From NCBI GenBank assembly GCA_023450085.1, contig JAEXHI010000016.1, forward strand, positions 1 to 27,686: a stretch of DNA of 27,686 bases, in the 5' to 3' direction. Numbering within the stretch: the first letter of the stretch is position 1; each line of letters opens with the position of its first letter. This document shows, piece after piece, positions 14,549 to 23,590 of this stretch. The position numbers and the translations under genes were made by a program. The DNA is from Bacteroidota bacterium. Its GTDB lineage: Bacteria > Bacteroidota > Bacteroidia > Sphingobacteriales > Sphingobacteriaceae. The notes under the pieces were generated by a model. It was not told the DNA's origin and did not search any database. It saw nothing but the letters and a program-made list of their open reading frames with translations.

Positions 14549-16684
14549 ATGGCAAAAAATAAGAATGCTCAATTCAAACTTGTTCTTACTCAGCTTATCA
14601 GCGATATTTTTGAAAAAAACAGAAATCTTGCCCTTAACCATAAGCAGGTAGCAGCACGTTTAAATCTCAGCGATAAAACATCTATCGACACGATTTTAGA
14701 AGTTTTAATTGAACAAACAGAAAAAGGGTTATTTGTAAGACCCGAAAGAGGAAAATTCAAACTTAAAGACCTTAAAACTTTTATTACTGGTACCGTAGAC
14801 ATGACGGCAGATGGATCTGCATTTATTGTACCCGATGATGAATTTGAGAAGGACATTTTCGTTGCTCCGAGAAAGCTTAGAAATGCCCTTCATGGTGATA
14901 AAGTGAAGGTTTATGTTTTTGCCAAGAAAAGTGGTGGCAGAAGAAACGAAGGTGAAATTGTAGAAATCATCAAACGTGCTAAAACGGAATTTATCGGTGT
15001 TGCTAAAGTATCGGACCGTTTTGCTTTTGTAATTCCTGACGACAGAAAGATGCTCCATGACATTTTTGTGCCACTAAACGATTTAAATGGGGCTAAAAAT
15101 GGACAAAAAGTACAAGTAGCTCTAACCGATTGGCCAGAAGGTGCTAAAAATCCGATAGGTAAAATCATTCATATTTTAGGGGACCAAGGTGAAAACAACA
15201 CTGAGATGAATGCCATCTTAGCGGAATACGGGTTTCCTTTAAGCTTTCCTTCTGAAGTAGAAAAAGAGGCTAATGCCATTCCAGAGCAGGTTAGCGAAGC
15301 CGATATCAAAGGACGAAGGGATTTCAGGGATACGGTTACGTTTACCATCGACCCTATTGACGCTAAAGACTTTGATGATGCTATCTCTTTCAAAAAACTT
15401 GAAAATGGGCACTATGAAATTGGCGTACACATTGCCGATGTTTCTCATTATGTGTTGCCTAACTCTAATTTAGATAAAGAGGCTTACCACCGAGCTACAT
15501 CGGTTTATTTGGTAGATAGGGTAATCCCAATGCTTCCAGAACGATTAAGTAATGGGGTATGTTCGTTACGACCAAATGAAGACAAACTTTGTTTTGCGGC
15601 TGTTTTTGAGCTCGATGACCAAGCAAATATCCACAATGAATGGTTTGGTCGTACGGTAATCCATTCCAACAGACGTTTTACTTACGAAGAAGCACAACAG
15701 GTGATTGAAACCCAACAAGGCGACTACGTAGAAGAAATATTGAAACTAAATGAATTGGCATACGTACTCAGAGATGCCAAATTCAAAAATGGCGCCATCA
15801 GTTTTGAAAGCACGGAAGTGAAATTCAAATTAGACGATTTTGGCAAGCCCATTGGCGTTTACGTCAAAGAACGTAAGGATGCTCATAAACTCATTGAGGA
15901 CTTTATGTTGTTGGCCAATAAAAAAGTAGCAGAATTTATCGCTAAAAAAGGGAAAGGAAAGCAAAAATACACTTTCGTTTACCGTACACACGATTCGCCA
16001 AATATGGAGAGCCTTACCAGTTTTGCTTCATTTGCTTCTAGGTTTGGTTATAAAATCAGTACAAAATCTGATAAAGACATTGCCAAATCCCTTAATTACC
16101 TGATGGAAAATGTAGAAGGTAAAAAGGAGCAGAATATTTTAACTTCTTTGGCGATACGTTCTATGGCAAAAGCGATCTACACTACCAAAAAAACTAGTCA
16201 CTATGGTTTAGCTTTTGACTATTATACGCACTTTACCTCTCCTATCCGTAGATACCCCGATGTAATGGTTCATAGATTACTGGCGCTTTATCTAGACGGT
16301 GGAAAATCGGCCAATGCCGAAGAATATGAAACTGCTAGTGCCCATTCTTCAGCGATGGAAAAACGTGCCGCAGATGCAGAAAGAGCTTCCGTAAAATATA
16401 AACAGGCAGAATACCTGGAAAACAATATCGGTTCTGTGTATACCGGCATTATTTCGGGCGTTACCGAGTGGGGAATGTATGTAGAAATTGAAGAAAACAA
16501 ATGTGAAGGCATGATCCGACTGCGTGATATTAGTGATGACTTTTATGTATTGGACGAAAAAAACTACTGCATTATTGGACAGCGCAAAAAACGTAAATAT
16601 CAACTGGGTGATGAAGTGCAAATTAGAGTTAAGAAAGTAGACCTTTCTAAACGACAAATAGATTTTTCATTGGTTCAGGATTAA
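14549..16684 (+). CDS. rnr: ribonuclease R
   Basis: 711 residues, normal for the family. RNase R is a processive 3'-5' exoribonuclease that degrades structured RNA (rRNA, tmRNA-tagged and mRNA) in the cytoplasm. The order is an N-terminal winged-helix-like part (about 10-70), two cold-shock OB domains (about 78-205), the RNB catalytic domain (about 255-580) with the metal-binding Asp cluster DPIDAKDFDDAIS (268-280) and the THFTSPIRRYPD motif, and a C-terminal S1 domain (about 635-710). The C-terminus ends soon after S1, without the long basic tail of E. coli RNase R. A small hairpin overlaps the stop codon (AAATCAG/CTGATTT, 16683-16698) followed by T's and may be a weak terminator. Confidence 0.95.
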   Translation: MAKNKNAQFKLVLTQLISDIFEKNRNLALNHKQVAARLNLSDKTSIDTILEVLIEQTEKGLFVRPERGKFKLKDLKTFITGTVDMTADGSAFIVPDDEFEKDIFVAPRKLRNALHGDKVKVYVFAKKSGGRRNEGEIVEIIKRAKTEFIGVAKVSDRFAFVIPDDRKMLHDIFVPLNDLNGAKNGQKVQVALTDWPEGAKNPIGKIIHILGDQGENNTEMNAILAEYGFPLSFPSEVEKEANAIPEQVSEADIKGRRDFRDTVTFTIDPIDAKDFDDAISFKKLENGHYEIGVHIADVSHYVLPNSNLDKEAYHRATSVYLVDRVIPMLPERLSNGVCSLRPNEDKLCFAAVFELDDQANIHNEWFGRTVIHSNRRFTYEEAQQVIETQQGDYVEEILKLNELAYVLRDAKFKNGAISFESTEVKFKLDDFGKPIGVYVKERKDAHKLIEDFMLLANKKVAEFIAKKGKGKQKYTFVYRTHDSPNMESLTSFASFASRFGYKISTKSDKDIAKSLNYLMENVEGKKEQNILTSLAIRSMAKAIYTTKKTSHYGLAFDYYTHFTSPIRRYPDVMVHRLLALYLDGGKSANAEEYETASAHSSAMEKRAADAERASVKYKQAEYLENNIGSVYTGIISGVTEWGMYVEIEENKCEGMIRLRDISDDFYVLDEKNYCIIGQRKKRKYQLGDEVQIRVKKVDLSKRQIDFSLVQD

Positions 16685-16700
16685 ATCAGCACTGATTTTT

Positions 16701-16708
16701 TAACTTTG
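16701..16708 (+). promoter_or_regulatory. -7 box upstream of the CarboxypepD_reg-like gene
   Basis: TAACTTTG matches TAnnTTTG and lies 17 bases before the ATG. No clear TTG is seen at the right distance upstream, so part of the expression could be read-through from rnr. Confidence 0.5.
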
Positions 16709-16725
16709 CCCTTACATTCACTTTA

Positions 16726-17913
16726 ATGCGTAACTGCCTTTTAACTTTTTTCCTGTTTTTTGTGGTCACTGCGGCCAAAGCTCAAACCATTCAAGGCAAA
16801 TTGGTTGATGAGGTTACTGGAGAAGCAATTCCCTTTGTTTCCATTGGCGTAATGGGCACCAATAACACTACCGTAACTAATGATGCGGGAGAGTTTATCC
16901 TTAAAAACGTCAGCTTCCCAGCAAAATTAAGATACAGTCATGTGAGCTACTTTATGCTGGAACAGGAACTCAATGAAGCCTCAACCAACCTTGTGGTTAA
17001 ATTAAAGCCTGCAGCAATCAATTTAAAGCCTGTAGTGGTTGACCCTTATCGTGGATTAAAACTGGTGAAAGCAGCCTTAGAAAAAGCTTCTGGATTTAGC
17101 AGTCAAAACTTTTATGGCAATGCCTTTTATCGTCAATTGACTTCTTTAAATGGTAAACCAAGTCAAATTTACGAGCTTTTTTATGATCTAGAATTCAATG
17201 TATCTAAAGTAAAAGGGTGGATTGCCAAACAAAGCAGATTCGCCGAAGCAAATGACGGCATTGCTTTTTCGATGAGCAACCAATCTTATCTTACTTTCTC
17301 TTTAGCAGGATACTTGTTTGAAGATAAAAAAACGGGGAAAACAGTTACCCTAAAGAGTTTGAATGATTTCGAAATTTCCATAGACAAATACATCCAACAA
17401 AAAGATCAAGATGTGGCGGTGGTTTCCTGCAAATACAAAGGAAACAAAAAGCAGTTCTACATCAATTCAACCTATTATATCGGCGTAGAAGATTTTAAAA
17501 TTTACCGATTAGAGAACAGCATATTTAACCTACCCATTAAGCTGAGCGGTTCATCAGCTAAAATACCACCCATAGCCACTACCATTGCTACTTTCAATGG
17601 AGAGAAAACACCAATTCCAGTGATTGAGAATATCTCCACTAAATTATACCTCAACTTGGTTGCTGGAGGCAGAACGCTCAACCCTGTCATCAGTTCGATG
17701 TTAACCGTCTATCAGCTAGACAAAACACTCAATACACAAAAGTTTACCGAATTAACCAAAAACGTTAAAGACAAAGCCATCATAGAATCGATTGCCTATA
17801 ATCCCAACTTTTGGAAAGACAACCCCATTGTGAAGCAAACTTCCTTGGAAGAATCTTTCATCAAAATGATGGAAAGCAAATCGGCATTTGGCACCATGAT
17901 AGACCCACAATAA
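16726..17913 (+). CDS. carboxypeptidase-regulatory-like (CarboxypepD_reg-like) exported protein
   Basis: 395 residues. A Sec signal peptide (hydrophobic 4-15, cleavage after AKA-Q near 19) leads into a beta-sandwich domain (about 20-95) with the hallmark QGKLVDEVTGEAIPFVSIGV and GEFILKN patterns that also head TonB-dependent receptors. The rest (about 100-395) is a beta-rich domain of unknown function with no plug or barrel, so this is not a receptor itself. It is probably periplasmic or bound to the outer membrane. Its TAA overlaps the ATG of the polyprenyl synthase gene by one base, so the two are translationally coupled. Function unknown. Confidence 0.82.
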   Translation: MRNCLLTFFLFFVVTAAKAQTIQGKLVDEVTGEAIPFVSIGVMGTNNTTVTNDAGEFILKNVSFPAKLRYSHVSYFMLEQELNEASTNLVVKLKPAAINLKPVVVDPYRGLKLVKAALEKASGFSSQNFYGNAFYRQLTSLNGKPSQIYELFYDLEFNVSKVKGWIAKQSRFAEANDGIAFSMSNQSYLTFSLAGYLFEDKKTGKTVTLKSLNDFEISIDKYIQQKDQDVAVVSCKYKGNKKQFYINSTYYIGVEDFKIYRLENSIFNLPIKLSGSSAKIPPIATTIATFNGEKTPIPVIENISTKLYLNLVAGGRTLNPVISSMLTVYQLDKTLNTQKFTELTKNVKDKAIIESIAYNPNFWKDNPIVKQTSLEESFIKMMESKSAFGTMIDPQ

Positions 17914-18875
17914 TGCACAGTCCTACAGAATTACAACAAATCATCGAAGATGCTATCATTAAATTAGCTTATCCATCAAAACCAGCTGATTTATATGCGC
18001 CCATCAAATACATCATGAATTTAGGCGGTAAACGGATCAGACCCGTTATTGTACTGATGGCTACGGAGCTATTTACCGACGAAGTGTTGAAAGCTATTGA
18101 TGTTGCCTTGGCCATTGAAACTTTCCATAATTTCACCTTGGTACATGATGATATTATGGACAATGCTCCGCTTAGACGTGGTAAGCAAACCGTACACGAA
18201 AAATGGGGGGTAAATAACGCTATTTTAAGTGGCGATGTGATGATGGTGGAATCCAACAAACATTTGTCAAAAGTTGATGTAAGTGTGCTTAAACCAGTGC
18301 TTGATACCTTTAACCAAACCGCTCAAGGCGTTTGCGAAGGGCAACAACTGGATATGGAGTTTGAAACCAGGGACAACGTAAGCATTGCCGAATATATTGA
18401 AATGATTCGCTTGAAAACAGCAGTGCTATTAGGTGGTGCCATGAAATTAGGCGCTATTGTAGGCGGGGCTGATGAAAAGAATGCAGACCTATTGTATCAG
18501 TTTGGTGAAAACCTAGGGGTAGCTTTCCAATTGCAAGACGATATTTTGGATGTTTACGGCGACCCAGAGAAGTTTGGCAAGCAAGTGGGCGGTGATATCA
18601 TCTCCAACAAAAAAACTTTCCTACACCTCACCGCAAAGGCTTTAGTGAAGCCAGAAGAACTGCCTACCCTTTTAGGCGACCATGAAAACACCGAAATTAA
18701 AGTTAAAGCAGTTACTCAATTATACAATAACTACCAGGTAAAAGAGCAAGCCAGTTTAGAGATGGAAAAATATCTAGCTGAAGCTTATCAAGCGCTTGAC
18801 CAAATTGCCGTTTCTGAAGATAGAAAGGATCATTTAAGGCAATTAGCAAAACAAATCATGGAAAGAGAAAGTTAA
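17913..18875 (+). CDS. polyprenyl (isoprenyl) diphosphate synthase
   Basis: 320 residues from the ATG that overlaps the previous stop. Trans-isoprenyl diphosphate synthases condense isopentenyl diphosphate onto allylic diphosphates, making precursors for quinones, carotenoids or carrier lipids. All motifs are present: GGKRIRP (38-44), first Asp-rich motif DDIMD (79-83), LRRGKQTVHEKWG, and second Asp-rich motif DDILD (209-213) with GGDIISNKKT after it. The residue five before the first Asp-rich motif is aromatic (Phe74), which in this superfamily tends to limit chain length, so a C15-C20 product is suggested but unproven. A longer reading frame in phase starts at 17811 but overlaps the previous gene and lacks family sequence, so it is rejected. 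Confidence 0.9.
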   Translation: MHSPTELQQIIEDAIIKLAYPSKPADLYAPIKYIMNLGGKRIRPVIVLMATELFTDEVLKAIDVALAIETFHNFTLVHDDIMDNAPLRRGKQTVHEKWGVNNAILSGDVMMVESNKHLSKVDVSVLKPVLDTFNQTAQGVCEGQQLDMEFETRDNVSIAEYIEMIRLKTAVLLGGAMKLGAIVGGADEKNADLLYQFGENLGVAFQLQDDILDVYGDPEKFGKQVGGDIISNKKTFLHLTAKALVKPEELPTLLGDHENTEIKVKAVTQLYNNYQVKEQASLEMEKYLAEAYQALDQIAVSEDRKDHLRQLAKQIMERES

Positions 18876-18933
18876 CCATTAATTTTTCTTCTAACTAAGA
18901 TCATAGTCACTAAAAAATGATTATTATTGGTTC

Positions 18934-21900
18934 ATGAAGAAAACTATCTATTCGTTATCGATCTCACTTTTACTTTGTTTTTCTGCTAATGCACAAAACA
19001 GTTTAAAAAGTGCCTGGGAAAGCTTCCTAAAAAACGACACAGAAACTGCCAAAAAGAGTTTTGAGGAACTAGCTAAACAACCTCAATTTGCCAACGACGC
19101 TAATCTATCCTTGAGTTTACTTGCTGAACTTGAGCAAAAAAATGATGATGCATTCAATTATTTCCAAAAATTTTATGTGGGCAATAAAAATGTAGAGCCT
19201 TACCTTTCTGCCTTGTGGCGCAGCCCAGCAGTAAACAATAGCTACAGTAAGATACGCCCCGCTGCGATGGTCTTGATGAATGAAATTGTAAAGAACAAAT
19301 CATTTGATGGTTCATTGAATGCCATGGCCTATTCTGTAATTGGCAAGCATTTTTTAAATGTTAAAAAGACCCTAGAAGCCGAAAAAGCGTTTGCTCAAAT
19401 CGGGAACCTTGATAATTGGCTAATCACCAGTACTTTCGAAAACATATCAACCAGCGGTTTTGATAAAAACTATGCCCCTATCAATGCGCCACAAATGGAT
19501 GCCAAGTTTACGGGTAAAAAGAACGTAGAATTTGGCTGGAGAAAAGTACCTTATCTTAAAAGAGAAAAATGGTTTGACTTTACCTATTACGATGATTCTT
19601 ATAACGCCATTGTATATGCTCAAACTTTTGTCAATGCTCCTTCAGATCTGGAAGGCCAACTTAGAATTGGTGTATCTGGCTCAGTGAAAGTGTGGGTTAA
19701 CGACCAATTGATCATCACCGAAGCCGAAGAAAGAAATAATGACTTGGATTCATACATTTCTACTTTAAAATTGAACAAAGGCTACAACAGAATTTTGGTA
19801 CAAATAGGAGAAAGTTATGCAGGCAATTCCAATTTCATGGTAAGGCTTACCGACAATAATGGCTATCCAATTCCTGGACTTACCCATGTAAGCGATTACC
19901 AGCCCTACCAAAAGGAAGAAAACTATAAAGCACAAAGCATTACTCCAAAAGCCTATGCTTACTTTAAAAACCTGATTGCCGCTGACAGCACCAATTACCT
20001 TAACCAGTTATTACTAGCTAAATTAAATTTAAGAGATGATTTTGTATTTGAACCCAGAATTATCCTTGAAAAATTGAAGCAAAAATTTCCTGAAAGCACC
20101 TATTTAAACACCTTGATGATTACCCTACATTCTAAAGAGGATAATCGTACAGGTGTGGAGACTTTACAAGAACAGATCAAAACAGCTGACCCACAAAGCA
20201 CCTATGCAATGCGCTTAATCTACACTGATTATTATAACCAAGAGAATTATGATAAAGCGGAGGAAATTATGCTGCAATTGGAAAAAAGATTCGGAGAGGA
20301 CGAAGACATTGTCAGTAAAAAAATAGGTTTATCCGGAAAAAGAAATGAGCAGGATAAAATTATCGCTTTAGTAGAAAAGGCATATAAAAACTGGCCAAAT
20401 AACCGGAACTTCTCTTACGTAAAATATATCCTAGAAAAAGAAGTAAAGAAAAACTCACAAGCAGAGGGTATCCTAACCAAGTATCTTAATGATAATGAGG
20501 ATTACGAATACGCTACTGTTTTAGCCAATGCCTATTTCAACAAAGGAAATAGCAAAGGCGGCTTTGATATGTACTTGGAAAAACTAAAAGCTGATCCGGT
20601 AAGTACTGGTATTTATAGTGATTTGAGCGAAAAGTTCTATGCCCTTCAAAAATATGATAAAGCGGAAGAGTATATTAATAAAGCGATAGCTTTGGCACCA
20701 TATATTGGTTCATATTACAACACACTGGGCAAAATATACGAGGCTCGTAAAGAAAATACCAAAGCTGAAGAAGCTTACAAAAAATCATTGAGTCTTAAAC
20801 CTAACTACTATGATTCAATAGAGCAGTTAAGGAGACTAAAGAAAAACAAAGATGTTTTCAGCTATTTTGAACAACCTGATATTGTTGCGATCATTAAAAA
20901 TGCTCCAAAAGCTCAAGACTATCCTGACAATCATTCGGTGATTTTAAACGAAGAGGTTCAAGCGGTTGTTTACGAAAATGGTGGTTCTGAAGAGAAGCAC
21001 TTTCTGACTGCTAAAATACTCACACAAAAAGGACTGGAAACTTATAAGCAATATAATATCTCTTACAATAGCGACCAGAATTTAAATGTAGAAATTGCAG
21101 AAACCATTAAATCAAACGGTACTAAAACCCCAGCTGAACAAAGCGACAATCAACTTGTTTTCACCAACCTAGAAGTTGGAGATGTGATCAACATCCGATA
21201 TAAATTGAGAAATTACAATGTGGGTAGCCTAGCTTCGCATTTTTGGACTTCATTTTATTTTTCACATGGAAGCCCTTATGTAAATACCAAATTTTCTTTA
21301 TTGATCAGTAAAAACAAGAAATTCAATCATAAATTTTCATTGTCAGAAATACCTGTTGTTAAAACTGATGCCGATGAGTTTGATTTGTACACTTGGAAGG
21401 GCGAAAAAAATGCTGGCATGACCTATGAAGACAAAATGCCTCCGTTGGATGATGTGGCCAATATGCTATACATCTCAACCATTCCCGATTGGCAATTTGT
21501 TTCTGATTGGTACAATAACCTAGCCACTGCGAAGGCTAGAAGCAGTTATGAAATTAAGACGCTAGTTAATGAACTTTTTGCCGGACAGAAACTAACTGAC
21601 TTACAAAAGATAAAAAAGATCTATCATTATATTACTCAAAATATCTCTTACAGCTCGGTTTCTTTTAGACAAAGTGGTATTGTGCCTCAATCGCCAGCTA
21701 CCGTAATTAATTCGAGAATAGGCGACTGTAAAGACGTTTCTACCTTATTTGTTGCCATGTGTAAACAAGTAGGCATAGATGCGGAATTGGTATTGGTAAA
21801 AACGAGAGACAATGGTCAAAATACCTTGTTATTACCTAGTATCGACTTTAACCATTGTATTGCTAAAACCAATATTAACGGCGTTGAAAACTACATAGAG

Positions 21901-22665
21901 CTTACTTCCAGCATTTTACCTTTTTCTTCATTTGCTAACTATGATTTAGGTGCTTCTATCCTACCTATTAGCAAAAACAGTAACCAGTTGGTTAAGCTAC
22001 AACCCAAAAACAGGGTGCAAAACCGTATGAGTTACCAAACTAAGGTAGTAATCAAGGATGCGAATATGTACATCACTGAGACCAATTACTGTACAGGTTC
22101 AATGGCAAGCTTAATTCGTTCTAGTTACAAGGATCTTTCGGCCAAGGATCAATTGAAAAAAATGAAAGAAGAAATTAGCCCTAGATTCCCTGACAACGAA
22201 GCAATTTCTCTGAGTTTCGAAAACTTAGATCCTAAAACATCAGTTTCTGATACTTTAAAAGCTACCTCCGCTTACAACTTATTAAAAGTATGCAAGCCAG
22301 TAGCAGGCATGAATATCTTTTCTTTACCTTGGACAACAGCCATCGAACCGTCTTCATTAACTATAGCAGATCCTAGACATTTTGGTATTGATCTTACTCA
22401 GTTATTTTGGACCGACAAGAGTGATGAACAAATAGAACTATCTTTTCCGGAAGGTAAAAAGCTAATGGAAGCTATTAAACCTCTTTCTATAGACAATGAG
22501 TATTTCACTTATAAACTGAGCAGTTATCCAAAAGGAAATACCATTATTGTTAAGCGTGAAATGATTTTCAAAAAAGACTTTGTAGCCAAAGAGAAAGTAA
22601 ATGATTTCAATGCTCAATACAAACAAGCGGTAGAAGCCGACAATCAACAGTTAGCTTACAAATAA
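18934..22665 (+). CDS. large exported protein with TPR, DUF3857 and transglutaminase-like domains
   Basis: 1243 residues. Signal peptide 1-20 (cleavage after ANA-Q). The N-terminal half is helical repeats; clear TPR units lie near 565-640 (YDKAEEYINKAIALAP; TKAEEAYKKSLSLKP). A DUF3857 domain spans about 665-830 and a transglutaminase-like domain about 870-1000. The latter has GDCKD with catalytic-type Cys932, FNHCI with His974, and Glu989 where the classic triad has Asp (NYIELT). The C-terminal part is beta-rich. Such proteins are common in Bacteroidota and are thought periplasmic; substrate and partners are unknown. No clear promoter is seen in the 58 bases upstream, so it may be co-transcribed with the synthase. 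A strong terminator follows. Confidence 0.88.
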   Translation: MKKTIYSLSISLLLCFSANAQNSLKSAWESFLKNDTETAKKSFEELAKQPQFANDANLSLSLLAELEQKNDDAFNYFQKFYVGNKNVEPYLSALWRSPAVNNSYSKIRPAAMVLMNEIVKNKSFDGSLNAMAYSVIGKHFLNVKKTLEAEKAFAQIGNLDNWLITSTFENISTSGFDKNYAPINAPQMDAKFTGKKNVEFGWRKVPYLKREKWFDFTYYDDSYNAIVYAQTFVNAPSDLEGQLRIGVSGSVKVWVNDQLIITEAEERNNDLDSYISTLKLNKGYNRILVQIGESYAGNSNFMVRLTDNNGYPIPGLTHVSDYQPYQKEENYKAQSITPKAYAYFKNLIAADSTNYLNQLLLAKLNLRDDFVFEPRIILEKLKQKFPESTYLNTLMITLHSKEDNRTGVETLQEQIKTADPQSTYAMRLIYTDYYNQENYDKAEEIMLQLEKRFGEDEDIVSKKIGLSGKRNEQDKIIALVEKAYKNWPNNRNFSYVKYILEKEVKKNSQAEGILTKYLNDNEDYEYATVLANAYFNKGNSKGGFDMYLEKLKADPVSTGIYSDLSEKFYALQKYDKAEEYINKAIALAPYIGSYYNTLGKIYEARKENTKAEEAYKKSLSLKPNYYDSIEQLRRLKKNKDVFSYFEQPDIVAIIKNAPKAQDYPDNHSVILNEEVQAVVYENGGSEEKHFLTAKILTQKGLETYKQYNISYNSDQNLNVEIAETIKSNGTKTPAEQSDNQLVFTNLEVGDVINIRYKLRNYNVGSLASHFWTSFYFSHGSPYVNTKFSLLISKNKKFNHKFSLSEIPVVKTDADEFDLYTWKGEKNAGMTYEDKMPPLDDVANMLYISTIPDWQFVSDWYNNLATAKARSSYEIKTLVNELFAGQKLTDLQKIKKIYHYITQNISYSSVSFRQSGIVPQSPATVINSRIGDCKDVSTLFVAMCKQVGIDAELVLVKTRDNGQNTLLLPSIDFNHCIAKTNINGVENYIELTSSILPFSSFANYDLGASILPISKNSNQLVKLQPKNRVQNRMSYQTKVVIKDANMYITETNYCTGSMASLIRSSYKDLSAKDQLKKMKEEISPRFPDNEAISLSFENLDPKTSVSDTLKATSAYNLLKVCKPVAGMNIFSLPWTTAIEPSSLTIADPRHFGIDLTQLFWTDKSDEQIELSFPEGKKLMEAIKPLSIDNEYFTYKLSSYPKGNTIIVKREMIFKKDFVAKEKVNDFNAQYKQAVEADNQQLAYK

Positions 22666-22681
22666 CAGCATACAATCAAAT

Positions 22682-22723
22682 AAAAAGACCCCGTATCCTG
22701 CACTTGTGGAACGGGGTCTTTTT
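22682..22723. terminator. bidirectional rho-independent terminator
   Basis: Perfect 13-bp stem AAAAAGACCCCGT/ACGGGGTCTTTTT around a 16-base loop. It has T-runs on both strands, serving the DUF3857 gene (plus) and the TetR-type gene (minus). Confidence 0.93.
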
Positions 22724-22767
22724 TATTTGCAAGAGCCGAAACACTCGGTATGCGCTGCTGACGACGG

Positions 22768-23346
22768 TTACTTCAGATATGGCCATAAAAGTACATCAAT
22801 GGCATTTCGATAGGCTTTCACAGCCTTCTCGTCTTGATATTGGTCGGTAAGCTCATTATGAGAAAGCCAAAAATCATTAATGATAAAAAACTGTTTCACT
22901 AAGCCCTGTTTATTGGAACTTGGAATATCATCTCTAAAAATACCCTTAGCGATTAAATCGTCGAACAAGCTTAAAAATTGCTGTTCCCGCTTCTGGACCA
23001 GCTGATAATAAGCTTCTCTTATTTCTGGTATCCATTTTCCTATCTCCACAAAGTTGATGAATATAAACCGGTATTTATTGACCAGTTTAAAAGATGTTTC
23101 TGTTAAAAAAGCAATGGCATCCAAATCAAGCGGAACACTTTGTGCATTAATCATCAAACCATCATAAGCCAAAGCAAGTTCATCAAACAAAGCCCTTATG
23201 ATATCTTCGGTATGCTTAAAGTGGTAATGTAGATTTCCTCCACTAATACCAATACTTGCTGCAATATGCCGACTAGTAATATTCCTTATACCCTGCTCAT
23301 TATAAAGCAATAATGCAGCATTTAATATTTTTTCTTTGGCGTTCAC
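22768..23346 (-). CDS. TetR-family transcriptional regulator (GTG start proposed)
   Basis: 192 residues from the GTG at 23344-23346. The N-terminal helix-turn-helix reads NAKEKILNAALLLYNEQGIR then SRHIAASIGISGGNLHYHFK, a typical TetR DNA-binding domain; the C-terminal part is helical with an Asp/Phe-rich ligand-type domain ending in VLLWPYLK. In-frame ATGs at 23403 and 23487 would translate across the 30-bp operator and across the start of the divergent gene, and would add residues unlike any TetR protein, so they are rejected. With the -7 box at 23350-23357, transcription should start at the GTG itself, giving a leaderless mRNA. It probably represses itself and the divergent membrane-protein pair. 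The ligand is unknown. Confidence 0.85.
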   Translation of the reverse strand: MNAKEKILNAALLLYNEQGIRNITSRHIAASIGISGGNLHYHFKHTEDIIRALFDELALAYDGLMINAQSVPLDLDAIAFLTETSFKLVNKYRFIFINFVEIGKWIPEIREAYYQLVQKREQQFLSLFDDLIAKGIFRDDIPSSNKQGLVKQFFIINDFWLSHNELTDQYQDEKAVKAYRNAIDVLLWPYLK

Positions 23347-23348
23347 AC

Positions 23349-23378
23349 TCAAATTTAGAACAAATGTTCTAAATTTGA
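23349..23378. promoter_or_regulatory. 30-bp palindromic operator with divergent -7 boxes
   Basis: Arms TCAAATTTAGAACA (23349-23362) and TGTTCTAAATTTGA (23365-23378) are perfect reverse complements, separated by AA. Each arm ends in TAAATTTG, a perfect TAnnTTTG -7 box: plus strand 23370-23377 (for the gene at 23402) and minus strand 23350-23357 (for the TetR-type gene). A regulator bound here would block both promoters at once. Confidence 0.85.
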
Positions 23379-23401
23379 AAAAATATAAAAAAATAACCGT
23401 C

Positions 23402-23590
23402 ATGCAGGAAAATAAACAGGACAATTGGTTCTTCAGAAATCTAAACGAAATAAGAAATACCATTTTCCCAGAAGATGCCAACGACACTGTACTTAAAAAA
23501 ACAGGGAAAAGAATTGGATGGTCGATGTTTTTATTGCTTATTTTATGCGCAACTGTAGGGGTTTTAACCGCGGCGTCTTTCGCTCATTAG
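23402..23590 (+). CDS. small single-pass membrane protein, function unknown
   Basis: 62 residues. A polar N-terminal half (1-38, with FFRNLNEIRNTIFPEDAND) is followed by one hydrophobic segment (about 40-59, GWSMFLLLILCATVGVLTAA). The start is chosen because the expected transcription start is about 20 bases upstream; a longer in-phase frame from 23336 would span the operator. Its TAG stop shares a base with the GTG start of the next gene, so the two are likely made together. I do not recognise the family. Control by the divergent TetR-type regulator is inferred from the shared operator. Confidence 0.7.
   Translation: MQENKQDNWFFRNLNEIRNTIFPEDANDTVLKKTGKRIGWSMFLLLILCATVGVLTAASFAH

Noticed and set aside
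23355..23372. GAACAAATGTTC core resembles a Gram-positive LexA (SOS) box
   Set aside because: The symmetry extends to 14-bp arms, it sits between a TetR-type gene and its divergent neighbours, and no SOS gene is nearby.
23347..23487. N-terminal extension of the TetR-type gene to ATG 23403 or 23487
   Set aside because: It would cover the palindromic operator and the divergent gene start; the added residues are translated A+T-rich promoter DNA.
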